Positions 53,382 to 64,000 of a DNA stretch of 64,000 nucleotides are shown here, piece by piece. A program made the position numbers and the translations under genes. Source of the DNA: Ralstonia sp. 25mfcol4.1 (lineage in GTDB: Bacteria; Pseudomonadota; Gammaproteobacteria; Burkholderiales; Burkholderiaceae); assembly GCF_900104095.1 (NCBI RefSeq), contig NZ_FNJO01000007.1, positions 62,001-126,000 on the forward strand, written 5' to 3'. Position 1 is the stretch's first letter. Every line of letters begins with the position of its first letter. The notes below the pieces were generated by a model that worked only from the letters and a program-made list of their open reading frames with translations, did not search any database and was not told where the DNA came from.

Positions 53382-54317
53382 CTAGGCGCCGCCCGGCGGC
53401 CAGATCCATTCCGGCGCCTGCTGGATCAGGCGATCCGCGACGGTGCGTACTTCAGCCATGGCCTGGCTGGCGATGCCCGACGCGGTGGACGCCTTGCGGC
53501 TAACGATGCCCACCGACCGCACCGGGCCGTCCACGATCTCCGTCACCGACATGCCCTTGAGCGACAGCAACGGCATGATGCCCAGGTACGGCAGCACGGC
53601 AATGCCCAACCCCTGCTTGACGAAGCCCGCGATGGTGCCGATCTGGTCCAACTGCAGCTTCGGGCGGAACACCACGCCCCGCTGCAGGAAGGCCGCACTC
53701 ATGTATTTCATCGCCGTACTGGCATCGGTCATGCTGATCAGCGGCAGGTCGTTCAGGTTCTCCATCTGCGTTCGCGCGCCCAGCCGCTGCCGCCACGCTG
53801 CCGGCGCCAGCAGCACGAAGCGGTCACGCAGGATTTCCTCGTAGTGCAGGTCGGGATTGGACGGCGAGGCCGACGCCAGCGCAAAGTCCACCTGATAGCT
53901 GACCACGCGGCGGACGGCTGCCTGATCCGCGCAGTCGTGAACGGTGAGATGCGGCTGCGGATAGCGCCGCTCCAGGGCTGCGCACACGCCGGGCAGCAGC
54001 ACGTTGGCCAGTGACGGCAGCGCCGCCACGGCCAGCCGGTGCGCCTCCTGTTCGGCCCGGTTCTGCATCTGCTGCAGGCCGGTGTCGAATTCCCCAACGA
54101 TGCGGCGTGCCATCGGCACCAGTTGCTCGCCGGCGGGCGTCAGCCGCACGCTGCGCGTGGAACGCTCGAACAGCGCGACGCCGAGTTCGTCTTCCAGATC
54201 CTTCACCGTCTTGCTCAGCGAGGGCTGGGTGACAAAGAACTGTTCAGCCGTGCGGCTGAAGTTCAGCGACTGGGCCAGCGCAAGGAAGATGCGTAGCTGG
54301 CGCGGTGTGACATTCAT
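53382..54317 (-). CDS. LysR family transcriptional regulator
   Basis: A 311-residue regulator when started at ATG 54317 (MNVTPRQLRIFLALAQSLNF); a GTG three codons upstream is possible. The winged HTH covers about 3-62 (FSRTAEQFFVTQPSLSKTVKDLEDELGVALF), and the ligand-binding domain about 88-300. It is divergent from the SDR-Bug-decarboxylase operon, with a 14-bp palindrome between, so it probably controls that operon in response to a carboxylate or aromatic effector. Confidence 0.93.
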   Translation of the reverse strand: MNVTPRQLRIFLALAQSLNFSRTAEQFFVTQPSLSKTVKDLEDELGVALFERSTRSVRLTPAGEQLVPMARRIVGEFDTGLQQMQNRAEQEAHRLAVAALPSLANVLLPGVCAALERRYPQPHLTVHDCADQAAVRRVVSYQVDFALASASPSNPDLHYEEILRDRFVLLAPAAWRQRLGARTQMENLNDLPLISMTDASTAMKYMSAAFLQRGVVFRPKLQLDQIGTIAGFVKQGLGIAVLPYLGIMPLLSLKGMSVTEIVDGPVRSVGIVSRKASTASGIASQAMAEVRTVADRLIQQAPEWIWPPGGA

Positions 54318-54332
54318 TCCTGGCACCTATCA

Positions 54333-54346
54333 ATTTATCGATAAAT
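54333..54346. promoter_or_regulatory. Candidate LysR operator ATTTATCGATAAAT
   Basis: A perfect 14-bp palindrome in the LysR/SDR divergent gap, 16 bp from the LysR start. It fits the T-N11-A form of LysR sites and stands out as AT-rich. Confidence 0.6.
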
Positions 54347-54422
54347 GGAATTTCCGCAATAAATGTAGCCTGCCTAGAATGGGCCGGCAAATTTCACGAC
54401 AACGATGACACGGAGACGCGGC

Positions 54423-55217
54423 ATGCTGGATCTGCATGGGAAGGTGGCACTGGTGATGGGCTGTGGCGCGGTGGCCAGGGGCTGGGGCAACGGCCGCGCC
54501 ACGGCGGTACTGATGGCGCGCCAGGGTGCCCGCGTGTTCGGCACCGACCTGCATGTCGGGCACGCCAACGAGACACGCGACCTGATCCGGGCGGAAGGCT
54601 TCGAGGCCGAAATCATGGCCTGCGACAGCACGCGGGCGGAGCAGGTGGAAAAGGCTGTGCAGGCGTGCATGGCGCGCTATGGCCGGATCGACATCCTGGT
54701 GAATAACGTCGGCCTGTCGCAGCCCGGCGGCCCGGTCGACATGGACGAGGCGGTCTGGGACGCGCAGATGCAGGTCAACCTCAAGGGTGCGTTCCTGGGC
54801 TGCAAGCATGTGCTGCCCATCATGCAGCATCAGGGTGGCGGATCCGTGATCAACGTGGCGTCGGTGGCGGGCCTGCGCTATGTGGGCAAGCCGCAGGTTG
54901 CCTATGCGGCCGCCAAGGCGGGGCTCATGCATTTCACGCGCACCACGGCCGTGATTCACGCACCCGACAACATCCGGCTCAACTGCGTGGTGCCGGGGCT
55001 GATGCACACGCCGCTGATCGAGGGCCTGGCCGCCAAATACGCGAAGGGCGACACCGAAGGCTTTATCGCGCATCGCAACAACCAGGTGCCGATGAAGCGC
55101 ATGGGCGACGGCTGGGATACCGCGCATGCGGTGCTGTTCCTGGCGGCGGACGAAAGCCGCTATGTCACCGGCACCGAAATCGTCGTCGATGGCGGGCTGG
55201 TGGCCGCGACGCGCTGA
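54423..55217 (+). CDS. Short-chain dehydrogenase/reductase (classical SDR)
   Basis: A 264-residue NAD(P)-dependent oxidoreductase. The glycine-rich motif is variant (GCGAVARGWGNGRA, about 12-25), followed by NNVGLS, the active-site Ser in NVASVAG and YAAAK. The C-terminus has the YVTGTEIVVDGG signature. ATG 54423 follows GGAG and is preferred to the in-frame ATG at 54405. It is the first gene of an operon with a Bug receptor and a carboxymuconolactone decarboxylase-like protein. Confidence 0.9.
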   Translation: MLDLHGKVALVMGCGAVARGWGNGRATAVLMARQGARVFGTDLHVGHANETRDLIRAEGFEAEIMACDSTRAEQVEKAVQACMARYGRIDILVNNVGLSQPGGPVDMDEAVWDAQMQVNLKGAFLGCKHVLPIMQHQGGGSVINVASVAGLRYVGKPQVAYAAAKAGLMHFTRTTAVIHAPDNIRLNCVVPGLMHTPLIEGLAAKYAKGDTEGFIAHRNNQVPMKRMGDGWDTAHAVLFLAADESRYVTGTEIVVDGGLVAATR

Positions 55218-55306
55218 CAGGCGGCAATCCGCCGCGCGTATCCGCCGGGACGGACCGCAGAGTCCGCCGGCATCGAGTCATCACCCAATCAAGAAAGGAG
55301 ACAACG

Positions 55307-56293
55307 ATGACACGCATTTCCCGACGTCTGTCTGGTGCCGCCGCACTGGTCGCGACGGCCCTGGCGGCAATGCTCGGTATGGCGCCCGTCAAGGCGCAGC
55401 AACCCTATCCGACCCAGCCCATCCGGCTGATCGTACCGTTCGCGCCCGGTGGTGCGGTCGACCAGACCGCACGCACCATTTCCAACGCGCTCGGCAAGCA
55501 ACTCGGGCAAACCGTGGTGATCGAGAACAAGCCCGGCGCCAGCGGATCGCTCGGTGCAGGGGAACTGGCCCGGGCCCGCCCCGACGGATACACGCTGATG
55601 CTGGCGCTGGATTCCCAGGCGGTGAACCACTACACAGTGAAGAACCTGCGCTTCGACACATTCAACTCGTTTGATTACCTGAGCCTGCTGGTGACCACGC
55701 CGCAGGTACTGGTGGTGCGCAGCGACATGCCGGTGAAGAACGTCGACCAGTTGGTGACCTACCTCAAGACACATCCGGAGACGTCATACGGATCGGCCGG
55801 TACGGCATCGGCGGGCCATGTGAACAGTGCCCAACTGAACATCGCAAAGCAACTGTCGACGACGCACATCCCGTACAAGGGGGCGGCGCCGTTGCTGACC
55901 GACCTGCTCGGCGGGCATATCCAGTACGCGTTCGCCGGGCTGTCCGTGATGCTGCCGCATATCCAGGCAGGCAAGATCCGCGCGCTGGCGGTCAGCTCGC
56001 CCAGGCGGTCGGCGATGTTGCCCGACGTGCCGACCATGAGCGAGTCGATCCCGGGCTTCGAATATCCGACCTGGATCGGCCTGGTGGCGCCCAAGGGGCT
56101 GCCGTCCGACGTGCGCGAGAAGATCCTGGCCGCCACCCGCGAAGTCATGCATGATCCCGAGGTGTCGAAACGGTTCGCGGAAAATGCGTTCGATATTGTC
56201 AACAACAGCCCCGAGGCGTTCTCGGCGCGCGTGAGGAAGGATTCTGACGTGATGGCCGAGCTGGTCAAGCGCAAGATCATCGTGGCGGAATAA
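55307..56293 (+). CDS. Bug/TctC-family receptor (second orphan copy)
   Basis: A 328-residue periplasmic receptor with a signal peptide (about 1-28, ending APVKAQ). Bug motifs are PIRLIVPFAPGGAVDQTAR, VVIENKPGASGSLGAGEL, STTHIPYKGAAPLLTDLLGGH and LPDVPTMSESIPG. AAAGGAGA precedes the ATG. It lies between the SDR and decarboxylase-like genes in one operon, so the ligand is probably the substrate of that pathway. No TctAB genes are adjacent. Confidence 0.93.
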   Translation: MTRISRRLSGAAALVATALAAMLGMAPVKAQQPYPTQPIRLIVPFAPGGAVDQTARTISNALGKQLGQTVVIENKPGASGSLGAGELARARPDGYTLMLALDSQAVNHYTVKNLRFDTFNSFDYLSLLVTTPQVLVVRSDMPVKNVDQLVTYLKTHPETSYGSAGTASAGHVNSAQLNIAKQLSTTHIPYKGAAPLLTDLLGGHIQYAFAGLSVMLPHIQAGKIRALAVSSPRRSAMLPDVPTMSESIPGFEYPTWIGLVAPKGLPSDVREKILAATREVMHDPEVSKRFAENAFDIVNNSPEAFSARVRKDSDVMAELVKRKIIVAE

Positions 56294-56344
56294 GCCGCGC
56301 GTACAGGGACACAGGAAAACAGGAACACAGGAGAGCACAGCAAC

Positions 56345-56869
56345 ATGGCCAACATTCCCTATGCCGATCTGTCCGATCCGGCGGTACGTCCGCTGGTGGA
56401 CCGCATCACGGCCGAGCGCGGCGGCGTGCTGCATCTGTACCAGATGCTGCTCCACGCGCCGCCCGTGGCCGAGGGCTGGCTGACCTATCTGACGGCGATC
56501 CGGCAGAAATCGAGCTTGCCGGGCGCACTGCGGGAACTGGTGATCATGCGCGTGGCCATCCTCAATGGCGCGCCGTACGAGGCCGACCAGCACGCGCCCA
56601 TCGCGCTCAAGGAGGGCATGACGCAGGCGCAACTGGACGATCTGGCGTCGTGGCAGGACAGTGGCCTGTTCGATGATACGGAACGTGCGGTGCTGGCCTA
56701 CACCGATGCCATGACCCGCGACATACAGGTGCCGGCATCGGTGTCCGAGGCCATCCGCCAGCGATTCCCGCACCGGCAGGTGGTGGAGCTGACGGCCACC
56801 ATCGCGGCCTACAACATGGTGTCACGCTTCCTGGAAGCGCTGCAGGTGCATTCGCACGACGCGCGTTAG
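56345..56869 (+). CDS. Carboxymuconolactone decarboxylase family protein
   Basis: A 174-residue AhpD/CMD-fold protein. Family features are the LRELVIMRVAILNGAPYEADQHAPIALKEGM region, where peroxidase members have a CxxC; here no Cys pair is present (NGAPYEADQH), so the peroxidase role is unlikely and a CMD-like or structural role fits better. It is the third gene after the SDR and Bug genes and ends 41 bp before the convergent histidine-kinase stop. Confidence 0.88.
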   Translation: MANIPYADLSDPAVRPLVDRITAERGGVLHLYQMLLHAPPVAEGWLTYLTAIRQKSSLPGALRELVIMRVAILNGAPYEADQHAPIALKEGMTQAQLDDLASWQDSGLFDDTERAVLAYTDAMTRDIQVPASVSEAIRQRFPHRQVVELTATIAAYNMVSRFLEALQVHSHDAR

Positions 56870-56909
56870 CGCCGTCGCGCCGTCGCCGGGGCGGTTGCGG
56901 TGACGCCGC

Positions 56910-58838
56910 TCAGGCGTCGGTCGTTGCTGGCCGCGCTACGGCAAGGTGCAGGGCGAACCACGTGCCGCTTCCGTCCGCCTGCCATCCGATGGCGGCGCCG
57001 ATGGCCTGGGCGCGGCGGTGCAGGTTTGCCAGCCCGCGTCCGCCATGCGCGGGCGAGACCGCACTGGGGTCGAACGGCGCGCCGTTATCGTGGATGCGGA
57101 CCGTCACGGTGGCGTCCGCCGCGCCGGTCTGCACGCGGATCGCGGTGGCGCTGCCGTGCTTCAGGATATTGGTGAACACCTCCTGGACGATTCGCAGCAC
57201 GTGCAGCGCGCCTTGCGGGTCGAGCCACTGAAGCGGTGGCACGTCTTCCACTTCCCACACCAGCTGGATGCCGGCGGCTTCGAGGCGTGGGCCCAGCCGA
57301 TAGCGCAACGTGGCCAGCAGCAGGAGCAGATCGGCGGAATCGGGCTCCAGCGAGTCGATGGTGAGCTTCAGGTCGTCGATGCACTCGCGCAGCAGCTGTG
57401 CGACGTCTATCGCTACGCCACGCTGTTCCACCACGCGCAGCGCGCTCATCAGCGATGAGCCCAGCCCGTCGTGCATTTCTTCCAGCAGGCGCTGGCGCTC
57501 CTGCGCCAGCGTCTCGCGACGCTCGATCTCGCGTAGCTGGCGATGGCTTTCGTTGAGTTCGGCCTCGCGCTGCGCCAGCCGCGTCGCCAGGCTCGCATTG
57601 ACCTGTGCGACCTGTTCCAGCGCGCCGATGTAGCGGCGGTACATCAGGTACATGAACAGCAGCAGCTGTACGCAGCCCAGGTACGACAGCAGGTAGATGC
57701 CTTCGATGCTGAGGCGGTAGTTCTGCAGCAGCACGTCGTGGACGGCGATGGGCGTGCTCATCGCGTTCCAGATCGAGAACAGCAGCGCCTCGCGCGAACG
57801 GGCGCGCCACGCTGCCTGCAGCGCGGCGATCGATGCGGTGAGGTTCAGGCAGACCAGCAGCAACTGCGACAGCGGGAACAGGAAGACCGCGTGCGTGAAC
57901 CACGACAGCGGCAGCGTGCTGGTGGCCAGGAACACTACGATGCAGATCAGTGCCGCTTCGAGCCGCCGGTAGCGGACATCAAGGTACCGGAAGATGAAGA
58001 CGTAGCACGTGAGGATCAGCCAGGCGATGCTGTTGAACGCCAGCCAGGTGAACCACGCTTCGGGAATCGGCAGCGGGTCCTGCCCGACCAGATACTGCAG
58101 CGTATGCAGGAAATAGCTGCCGGCGGCCAGGAAGCAGAGCAGGTAGCGGGATTCCGCGCGGCGCCGGCACCAGATCATCAGTGAGAAGATGCCGATGGCC
58201 AGCAACGCACCGCTGGAAAGATAAGGAAACTGGGTCTGCAGGAAGCTGCGCAGCGCGTAGCGCCACAGCAATTGCCCGTTGGTGCCGATGCGCATCGTCG
58301 ACAAGGCGCCGCCAATCTGCCCGGCCATGTCCATGCGCACGACGATTTCGTGCGGGTTGGGTCCCAGCGGAATCCACAGCGGATAGTTGTAGCTGTTCCA
58401 GACCGGGCCGGCGCGTGAATGCCAGCGCAGCTGGCCATCGACATAGACGGCCAGGCGGCCGACCGTCTGCCAGCGCGGCGCGTAGAGATACAGTTGATCG
58501 CCAGCCTCGCCGCTCTCGGCGGCATCCGGCACCGGCACGCGCACCCAGACGGTAGTGACAGCGCCGTTGTCGAGCGAATCTGGCGTAATCTGGCGCGGCA
58601 CCACGATGGGCAGGGGGGTGGGCTGCCAGGGCCCGGCACGCTCGGACATGGCCAGCTGCATTGGCGGCGAGTCGAGCGAACCGGCCGGCGTGATACGCAC
58701 TTCCGCGCGGGTGACATGCAGCGGCGGGCTGCTGGCTTGGGCGCATGTGCCGACGAAAGCGGCCGCCAGGCATAGTGCCAACGCCAGCCAGCGATGCCAG
58801 GCACGCTTAATGGTCAGCGGCCGGTTCATCGGGCGCAT
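56910..58838 (-). CDS. 7TMR-DISM sensor histidine kinase (HisKA_3 type)
   Basis: A 642-residue kinase. A signal-like N-terminus (about 10-32) leads to a periplasmic 7TMR-DISM-type domain (about 35-185), then seven membrane helices (about 190-395), a coiled coil, the DHp helix with phospho-acceptor H456 (LLEEMHDGLGSSLMSAL), and a HATPase domain (about 540-630; NILKHGS, GGRGLANLHRRAQAIGA). It pairs with the NarL-type regulator directly upstream, whose stop abuts this start. ATG 58838 or ATG 58829 may be used. The signal is unknown. Confidence 0.92.
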   Translation of the reverse strand: MRPMNRPLTIKRAWHRWLALALCLAAAFVGTCAQASSPPLHVTRAEVRITPAGSLDSPPMQLAMSERAGPWQPTPLPIVVPRQITPDSLDNGAVTTVWVRVPVPDAAESGEAGDQLYLYAPRWQTVGRLAVYVDGQLRWHSRAGPVWNSYNYPLWIPLGPNPHEIVVRMDMAGQIGGALSTMRIGTNGQLLWRYALRSFLQTQFPYLSSGALLAIGIFSLMIWCRRRAESRYLLCFLAAGSYFLHTLQYLVGQDPLPIPEAWFTWLAFNSIAWLILTCYVFIFRYLDVRYRRLEAALICIVVFLATSTLPLSWFTHAVFLFPLSQLLLVCLNLTASIAALQAAWRARSREALLFSIWNAMSTPIAVHDVLLQNYRLSIEGIYLLSYLGCVQLLLFMYLMYRRYIGALEQVAQVNASLATRLAQREAELNESHRQLREIERRETLAQERQRLLEEMHDGLGSSLMSALRVVEQRGVAIDVAQLLRECIDDLKLTIDSLEPDSADLLLLLATLRYRLGPRLEAAGIQLVWEVEDVPPLQWLDPQGALHVLRIVQEVFTNILKHGSATAIRVQTGAADATVTVRIHDNGAPFDPSAVSPAHGGRGLANLHRRAQAIGAAIGWQADGSGTWFALHLAVARPATTDA

Positions 58839-59561
58839 TCATCGGGCGCGTTCATCGAGCAGGCCCTGCGTGCGTGCCACGTTGATGGCTTCGATCTTCG
58901 AATGCACGTCCAGCTTGACGTAGATGCGGCGTACGTAGGTCAGCAGGGTATGGCGCGACACGCCAAGGCGCTGGGCGATTTCGTCGTGAGAGAAGCCGCG
59001 CGTGATATCGGTCAGCACCTGAAATTCGCGCGGCGACAACGTTGACGTAGCGGCGACCGGGGCCGCGGGCGGCGATCCGGTGGGGGCGGCAGACGCTGGT
59101 GCGCGCATGCGCAGCAGCACCTGCCGGGCGATCAGGGGACTCATCGGGCTGCCCCCCTGATGGAGCGAGCGAAGCTCGCGCACGATGTCCGCGGCGCTGC
59201 TGTCCTTGAGAAGGTAGCCGGTGGCACCTGCGGCGATCGAACGCATGACGTGGGACTCGTCGCCAAATACGGTGGCCACCATGATTTCGCAGCAGGGCCA
59301 TGCGGCGCGGGCGGCGTGGATGGCATCGACGCCCGAGCCGTCCGGCAGGCCCAGGTCGATCACCAGGATATCGGCGGGTGTCGCGCAGCGCAGCATCGAC
59401 AGCCCGGCGGACAGCGTGGCGGCTGCACCGGCCGCGCGCATGTCCGGCGCGCTTGCGAGCGCCTGCGTGAACGCGGTGCTGAAACGTGGATCGTCCTCGA
59501 TCAGGGCGACGCGAATGGTCTGGGCGGGCTGGACAGGCGGAGGCGGGCGAGTGTTCGTCAT
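58839..59561 (-). CDS. NarL/LuxR-type response regulator
   Basis: A 240-residue regulator. The receiver has acidic residues in VALIEDD and phospho-acceptor D69 (LVIDLGLPDGSG); the switch and Lys regions follow (ATVFGDE, YLLKDSSA). The HTH (about 175-240) has LSPREFQVLTDITRGFSHDEIA and VSRHTLLTYVRRIYVKLDV. The start at 59561 gives the usual N-terminus; an upstream GTG/ATG adds 12 poor residues. It lies directly upstream of its kinase and is divergent from the lipoprotein gene. Confidence 0.92.
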   Translation of the reverse strand: MTNTRPPPPVQPAQTIRVALIEDDPRFSTAFTQALASAPDMRAAGAAATLSAGLSMLRCATPADILVIDLGLPDGSGVDAIHAARAAWPCCEIMVATVFGDESHVMRSIAAGATGYLLKDSSAADIVRELRSLHQGGSPMSPLIARQVLLRMRAPASAAPTGSPPAAPVAATSTLSPREFQVLTDITRGFSHDEIAQRLGVSRHTLLTYVRRIYVKLDVHSKIEAINVARTQGLLDERAR

Positions 59562-59795
59562 GATGCGTTGGGTTGCGAAGTCGACAAGGCTGCGCACGAC
59601 ACTGGCAGCGGCTCGTGCAACCGCGAACGTCCCCCACGCAAGAGGGGAAGCGGCCTCATGTCACTTGTTCGGGGGACATACACGCCGCGAGGGTAACGCT
59701 ACGATGCGTCCGAATTGTTGCACGCGTTGCCCGGATGCGAAACCACGGCGCAAAACGTGCATGCACCAAAACAACAGACGGGGAAGAGGGGCAGC

Positions 59796-61154
59796 ATGAA
59801 GATTGCGACGACGCAACGGGCATTGGTTGCACTGGCGGGTGCATGGATCGTCAGCCTGGCTTTGGCCGGGTGCGGCGGGGGCGATGGGGGAAGCAGCGCG
59901 GCCGGAAGCAATGCCGGCAATGCCGGCAATGGATCGACGGGATCCGGCGGCGGGGGCACGGGCGGGACTGGCAGCAACGGCGGTACGGGCGGCACCGGAG
60001 ATGGCGGCGGATCGGTGACGCCCGCTGCTGTCACCTACCTGGGCGTCATCAGTTTTGGGGACACGATCGCCATTACGCTCGATGCCCCGGCGGCTGGCAA
60101 GCTCAAGATCCGCTTTGCGGATTCCGCTTTCGGCCTGAGCGGCACGCTAATTGGCGACTATACGAACAATGGCGGTGTCTACACCGTTGCCAATCTCGCC
60201 GCAGACGGCGCCGATCCGCCGCCGGCTTTCGTGTCGGCGTTGCTCGGATCGATCACGGCGACGTTCACGGTGTCGGGCACGACCTTGACCGGCGAGATTG
60301 CCGGGTTGCCCAAACAGCTGGGCGGGGGCAAGCTGTCGGGGCATATCAGCGCCAGCAGCGTATCGGCGGGTTCCACGCCGGCCAGCCTGGCCGGCACGTA
60401 CAGCCTGATCACCACGCAATCCACGTACTACGCGACAAGCGGCAACCTGCAGGGGCAGAACGGTATCGGCAGCCAGATGCGGGTGAACGCCGATGGGTCG
60501 GTTCGCATGTGCCAGGCCGACTACAGCGACACCTGTGTCAACGGGCTGCCCGGCAGTCTGACGCTGGCAGACCAGACCCGCTACCCCGGCGCGTACGAGC
60601 TGACGCTGGGCGGCCAGTTCCAGGGGCGCCTGTTCACGCTGCAGACCAACGGCGGCATACAGACGCTCTACCTGGACATGATTTACCCGAACAACATGGG
60701 CAACCCGATCACCGGTACCGCGATCTTCCGCCCCGTGCAGACGCTGACCGCCGCGCAGGTGGCAGGGCGCTGGACGTGCTCGCAGCCGGCAGTGTCATAT
60801 CTGCGGCCCGCAGGGCTTGGCTTGCCTGTCTACCTGGATGGCGCGATGCAGTCCAACGTGTTCACGATTTCCGCCGATGGCGAAGTCACGGACATGGCCA
60901 CCCATACCGCGACCCCGCTCCATACGAATGTCGCCAGGAACTCGGTAGGCGGAATCGCGCAGTTGACAGCCATCAACGGCATCATGTCCACCGAATGGAC
61001 GGTGCCAGTGGGTACCGTCGGCACACGCTCGCAGGTATTTCTGCCACTCGACGCCACCACGATGGCCTATTTCGCCGAGATCCAGGTGCCGATCGTCGAC
61101 ACGAACGTGACGGTAGCAGCGCTGGTCCAGGGCAAGTGCAGCAAGTCCGGTTGA
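59796..61154 (+). CDS. Hypothetical Gly-rich lipoprotein
   Basis: A 452-residue secreted lipoprotein: a signal peptide with lipobox LALAGC (Cys near 25), then a low-complexity Gly/Ser/Thr/Asn linker (about 26-75) and a C-terminal region of beta-rich sequence (AAVTYLGVISFGDTIAITLDAP, FTVSGTTLTGEIAGLPKQLGGGKLSGHI). Two Cys (MCQADYSDTC) could form a disulfide. I recognise no family. It is divergent from the NarL regulator and ends in the hairpin at 61184-61212. ATG 59796 follows GAAGAGGGG. Confidence 0.8.
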   Translation: MKIATTQRALVALAGAWIVSLALAGCGGGDGGSSAAGSNAGNAGNGSTGSGGGGTGGTGSNGGTGGTGDGGGSVTPAAVTYLGVISFGDTIAITLDAPAAGKLKIRFADSAFGLSGTLIGDYTNNGGVYTVANLAADGADPPPAFVSALLGSITATFTVSGTTLTGEIAGLPKQLGGGKLSGHISASSVSAGSTPASLAGTYSLITTQSTYYATSGNLQGQNGIGSQMRVNADGSVRMCQADYSDTCVNGLPGSLTLADQTRYPGAYELTLGGQFQGRLFTLQTNGGIQTLYLDMIYPNNMGNPITGTAIFRPVQTLTAAQVAGRWTCSQPAVSYLRPAGLGLPVYLDGAMQSNVFTISADGEVTDMATHTATPLHTNVARNSVGGIAQLTAINGIMSTEWTVPVGTVGTRSQVFLPLDATTMAYFAEIQVPIVDTNVTVAALVQGKCSKSG

Positions 61155-61183
61155 CGCCGAAGCACGACATGAGCGATGCCTGA

Positions 61184-61212
61184 ACGCCCCGGCGCGGCGA
61201 TGCCCGGGGCGT
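61184..61212 (+). terminator. Hairpin terminator of the lipoprotein gene
   Basis: ACGCCCCGG and CCGGGGCGT form a perfect 9-bp stem with an 11-base loop, 29 bp after the stop. The following CTTG is not a long T-run. Confidence 0.65.
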
Positions 61213-61337
61213 CTTGCCAGGAGGGCCCAGGCTGGCCGAGGACTGTTTCCGGGCGGCGGTGACGGCCGGCGTGAAGTGAAACTGGCCCAGCCGGGTGAAG
61301 CCGTCGGGTGCCAGGCCAGGCAGGCGGCCAGCCAGAA

Positions 61338-61373
61338 GAAACGCCCCGGGGCATCTCTGCCGCGGGGCGTTTC
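61338..61373. terminator. Bidirectional hairpin between the lipoprotein gene and icd
   Basis: GAAACGCCCC and GGGGCGTTTC form a perfect 10-bp stem around a 16-base loop that contains further GC pairs. It ends icd on the minus strand (AAAC on the other side reads as GTTT). It lies 65 bp beyond the icd stop. Confidence 0.75.
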
Positions 61374-61438
61374 GTTGGGTGCTTCCCCGTCTTGCAGGCT
61401 GCCGGGCAGCCCGCATGACGGCTGGTCGGATCAGGCGC

Positions 61439-63682
<2,244 letters not shown>

Positions 63683-64000
63683 CGCTTATCTCGCATCAAA
63701 TTCGGGTTGGGAAATGCCACGCCCGGGTCGCGGTGCGGGGCAAGATTTGAATTTTGCCTGATTTTGCATGGCGGAGGTACGCTCCTTCATGTGAAATTTG
63801 TGTGCTGTATGCAGTGGCATTCAACGTTGCTTTGCGTATCTTTCCGGCTTCAGCAAGCAATTGCATGCAAGTTCATTAATTTAGGTCGGAATCCGGAACC
63901 TGCAAAATTCTCGATTCTTATGTCTTATAGAAGAGTTCGAGTAAGGTGCTCGGGTATTCGAACGCGTTGTGTGATCGTTAAGCAACTTATTGCGATAGTG
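63683..64000. other. 318-bp AT-rich region upstream of icd
   Basis: No gene is seen. It is AT-rich compared with the rest and should hold the icd promoter. A 10-bp palindrome, TTGCATGCAA, lies at 63861-63870; its significance is unknown. Confidence 0.5.

Overview
The window is GC-rich, densely coded DNA. Its gene content (FlhDC-controlled motility genes, Bug/TctC-type solute receptors, a PaoABC-type aldehyde oxidoreductase and a monomeric NADP isocitrate dehydrogenase) points to a beta-proteobacterium of the Burkholderiaceae, most like Cupriavidus or Ralstonia. That assignment is inferred from protein character and gene order; no database search was made. No rRNA, tRNA, CRISPR array or intact insertion sequence was seen.

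Layout. (1) 1-2.8 kb: a tyrosine-recombinase-like gene that seems to lack most catalytic residues, galE with a strong terminator, and a small H-NS-type protein on the minus strand. (2) 3.3-13.1 kb: a chemosensory island with two transmembrane chemoreceptors, an Aer-like PAS receptor, a CheY-like receiver, a CheW, a membrane EAL protein with a degenerate GGDEF domain, and one gene I do not recognise. (3) 13.1-22.9 kb: flhDC, motAB and cheA-cheW-cheR-cheD-cheB-cheY-cheZ. (4) 23-28.6 kb: an accessory insert with an M20 peptidase, an orphan ABC binding protein, a zeta-like GST, YceH, a probably broken small gene and an SDR. (5) 28.7-36.9 kb: flhB-flhA-flhF-flhG-fliA-flhE. FlhF is very long and FlhG has lost its Walker A lysines. 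(6) 37.2-61.2 kb: catabolic and accessory modules, namely paoABC; a minus-strand operon of a flavin monooxygenase, a LivK-like protein, a DUF3237 protein and MarR; a frameshifted D-amino-acid-dehydrogenase-like gene; a binding-protein/2OG-oxygenase/VOC operon; a rubredoxin fusion; SMP-30 plus Bug; a PAS-GGDEF cyclase plus GNAT; LysR divergent from SDR-Bug-carboxymuconolactone decarboxylase; a NarL/7TMR-DISM two-component pair; and a Gly-rich lipoprotein. (7) 61.4-63.7 kb: icd on the minus strand.

How the genes work together. FlhDC (both genes apparently starting at TTG) is the likely master activator. FlhBA forms the export gate, FlhF/FlhG should set flagellar placement and number, FliA (sigma-28) drives late genes, MotAB powers the motor, and the Che proteins couple receptors to it. 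Five sites resembling TAAA-N15/16-GCCGwTAw precede the first chemoreceptor gene, the receiver gene, the first cheW, flhB and fliA, suggesting that FliA feeds back on the export and sensory genes. Two receptors end in a xWxxF pentapeptide of the kind that tethers CheR and CheB. The catabolic half holds five orphan periplasmic binding proteins without cognate membrane components, a pattern known from Cupriavidus and Bordetella.

Most novel-looking points: the degenerate recombinase behind paired palindromes, the repeat-rich flhDC control region, the FlhF extension with the FlhG Walker loss, near-identical receptor signalling cores suggesting gene conversion, the flavin monooxygenase/DUF3237/MarR operon, and the binding-protein/2OG-oxygenase/VOC operon.
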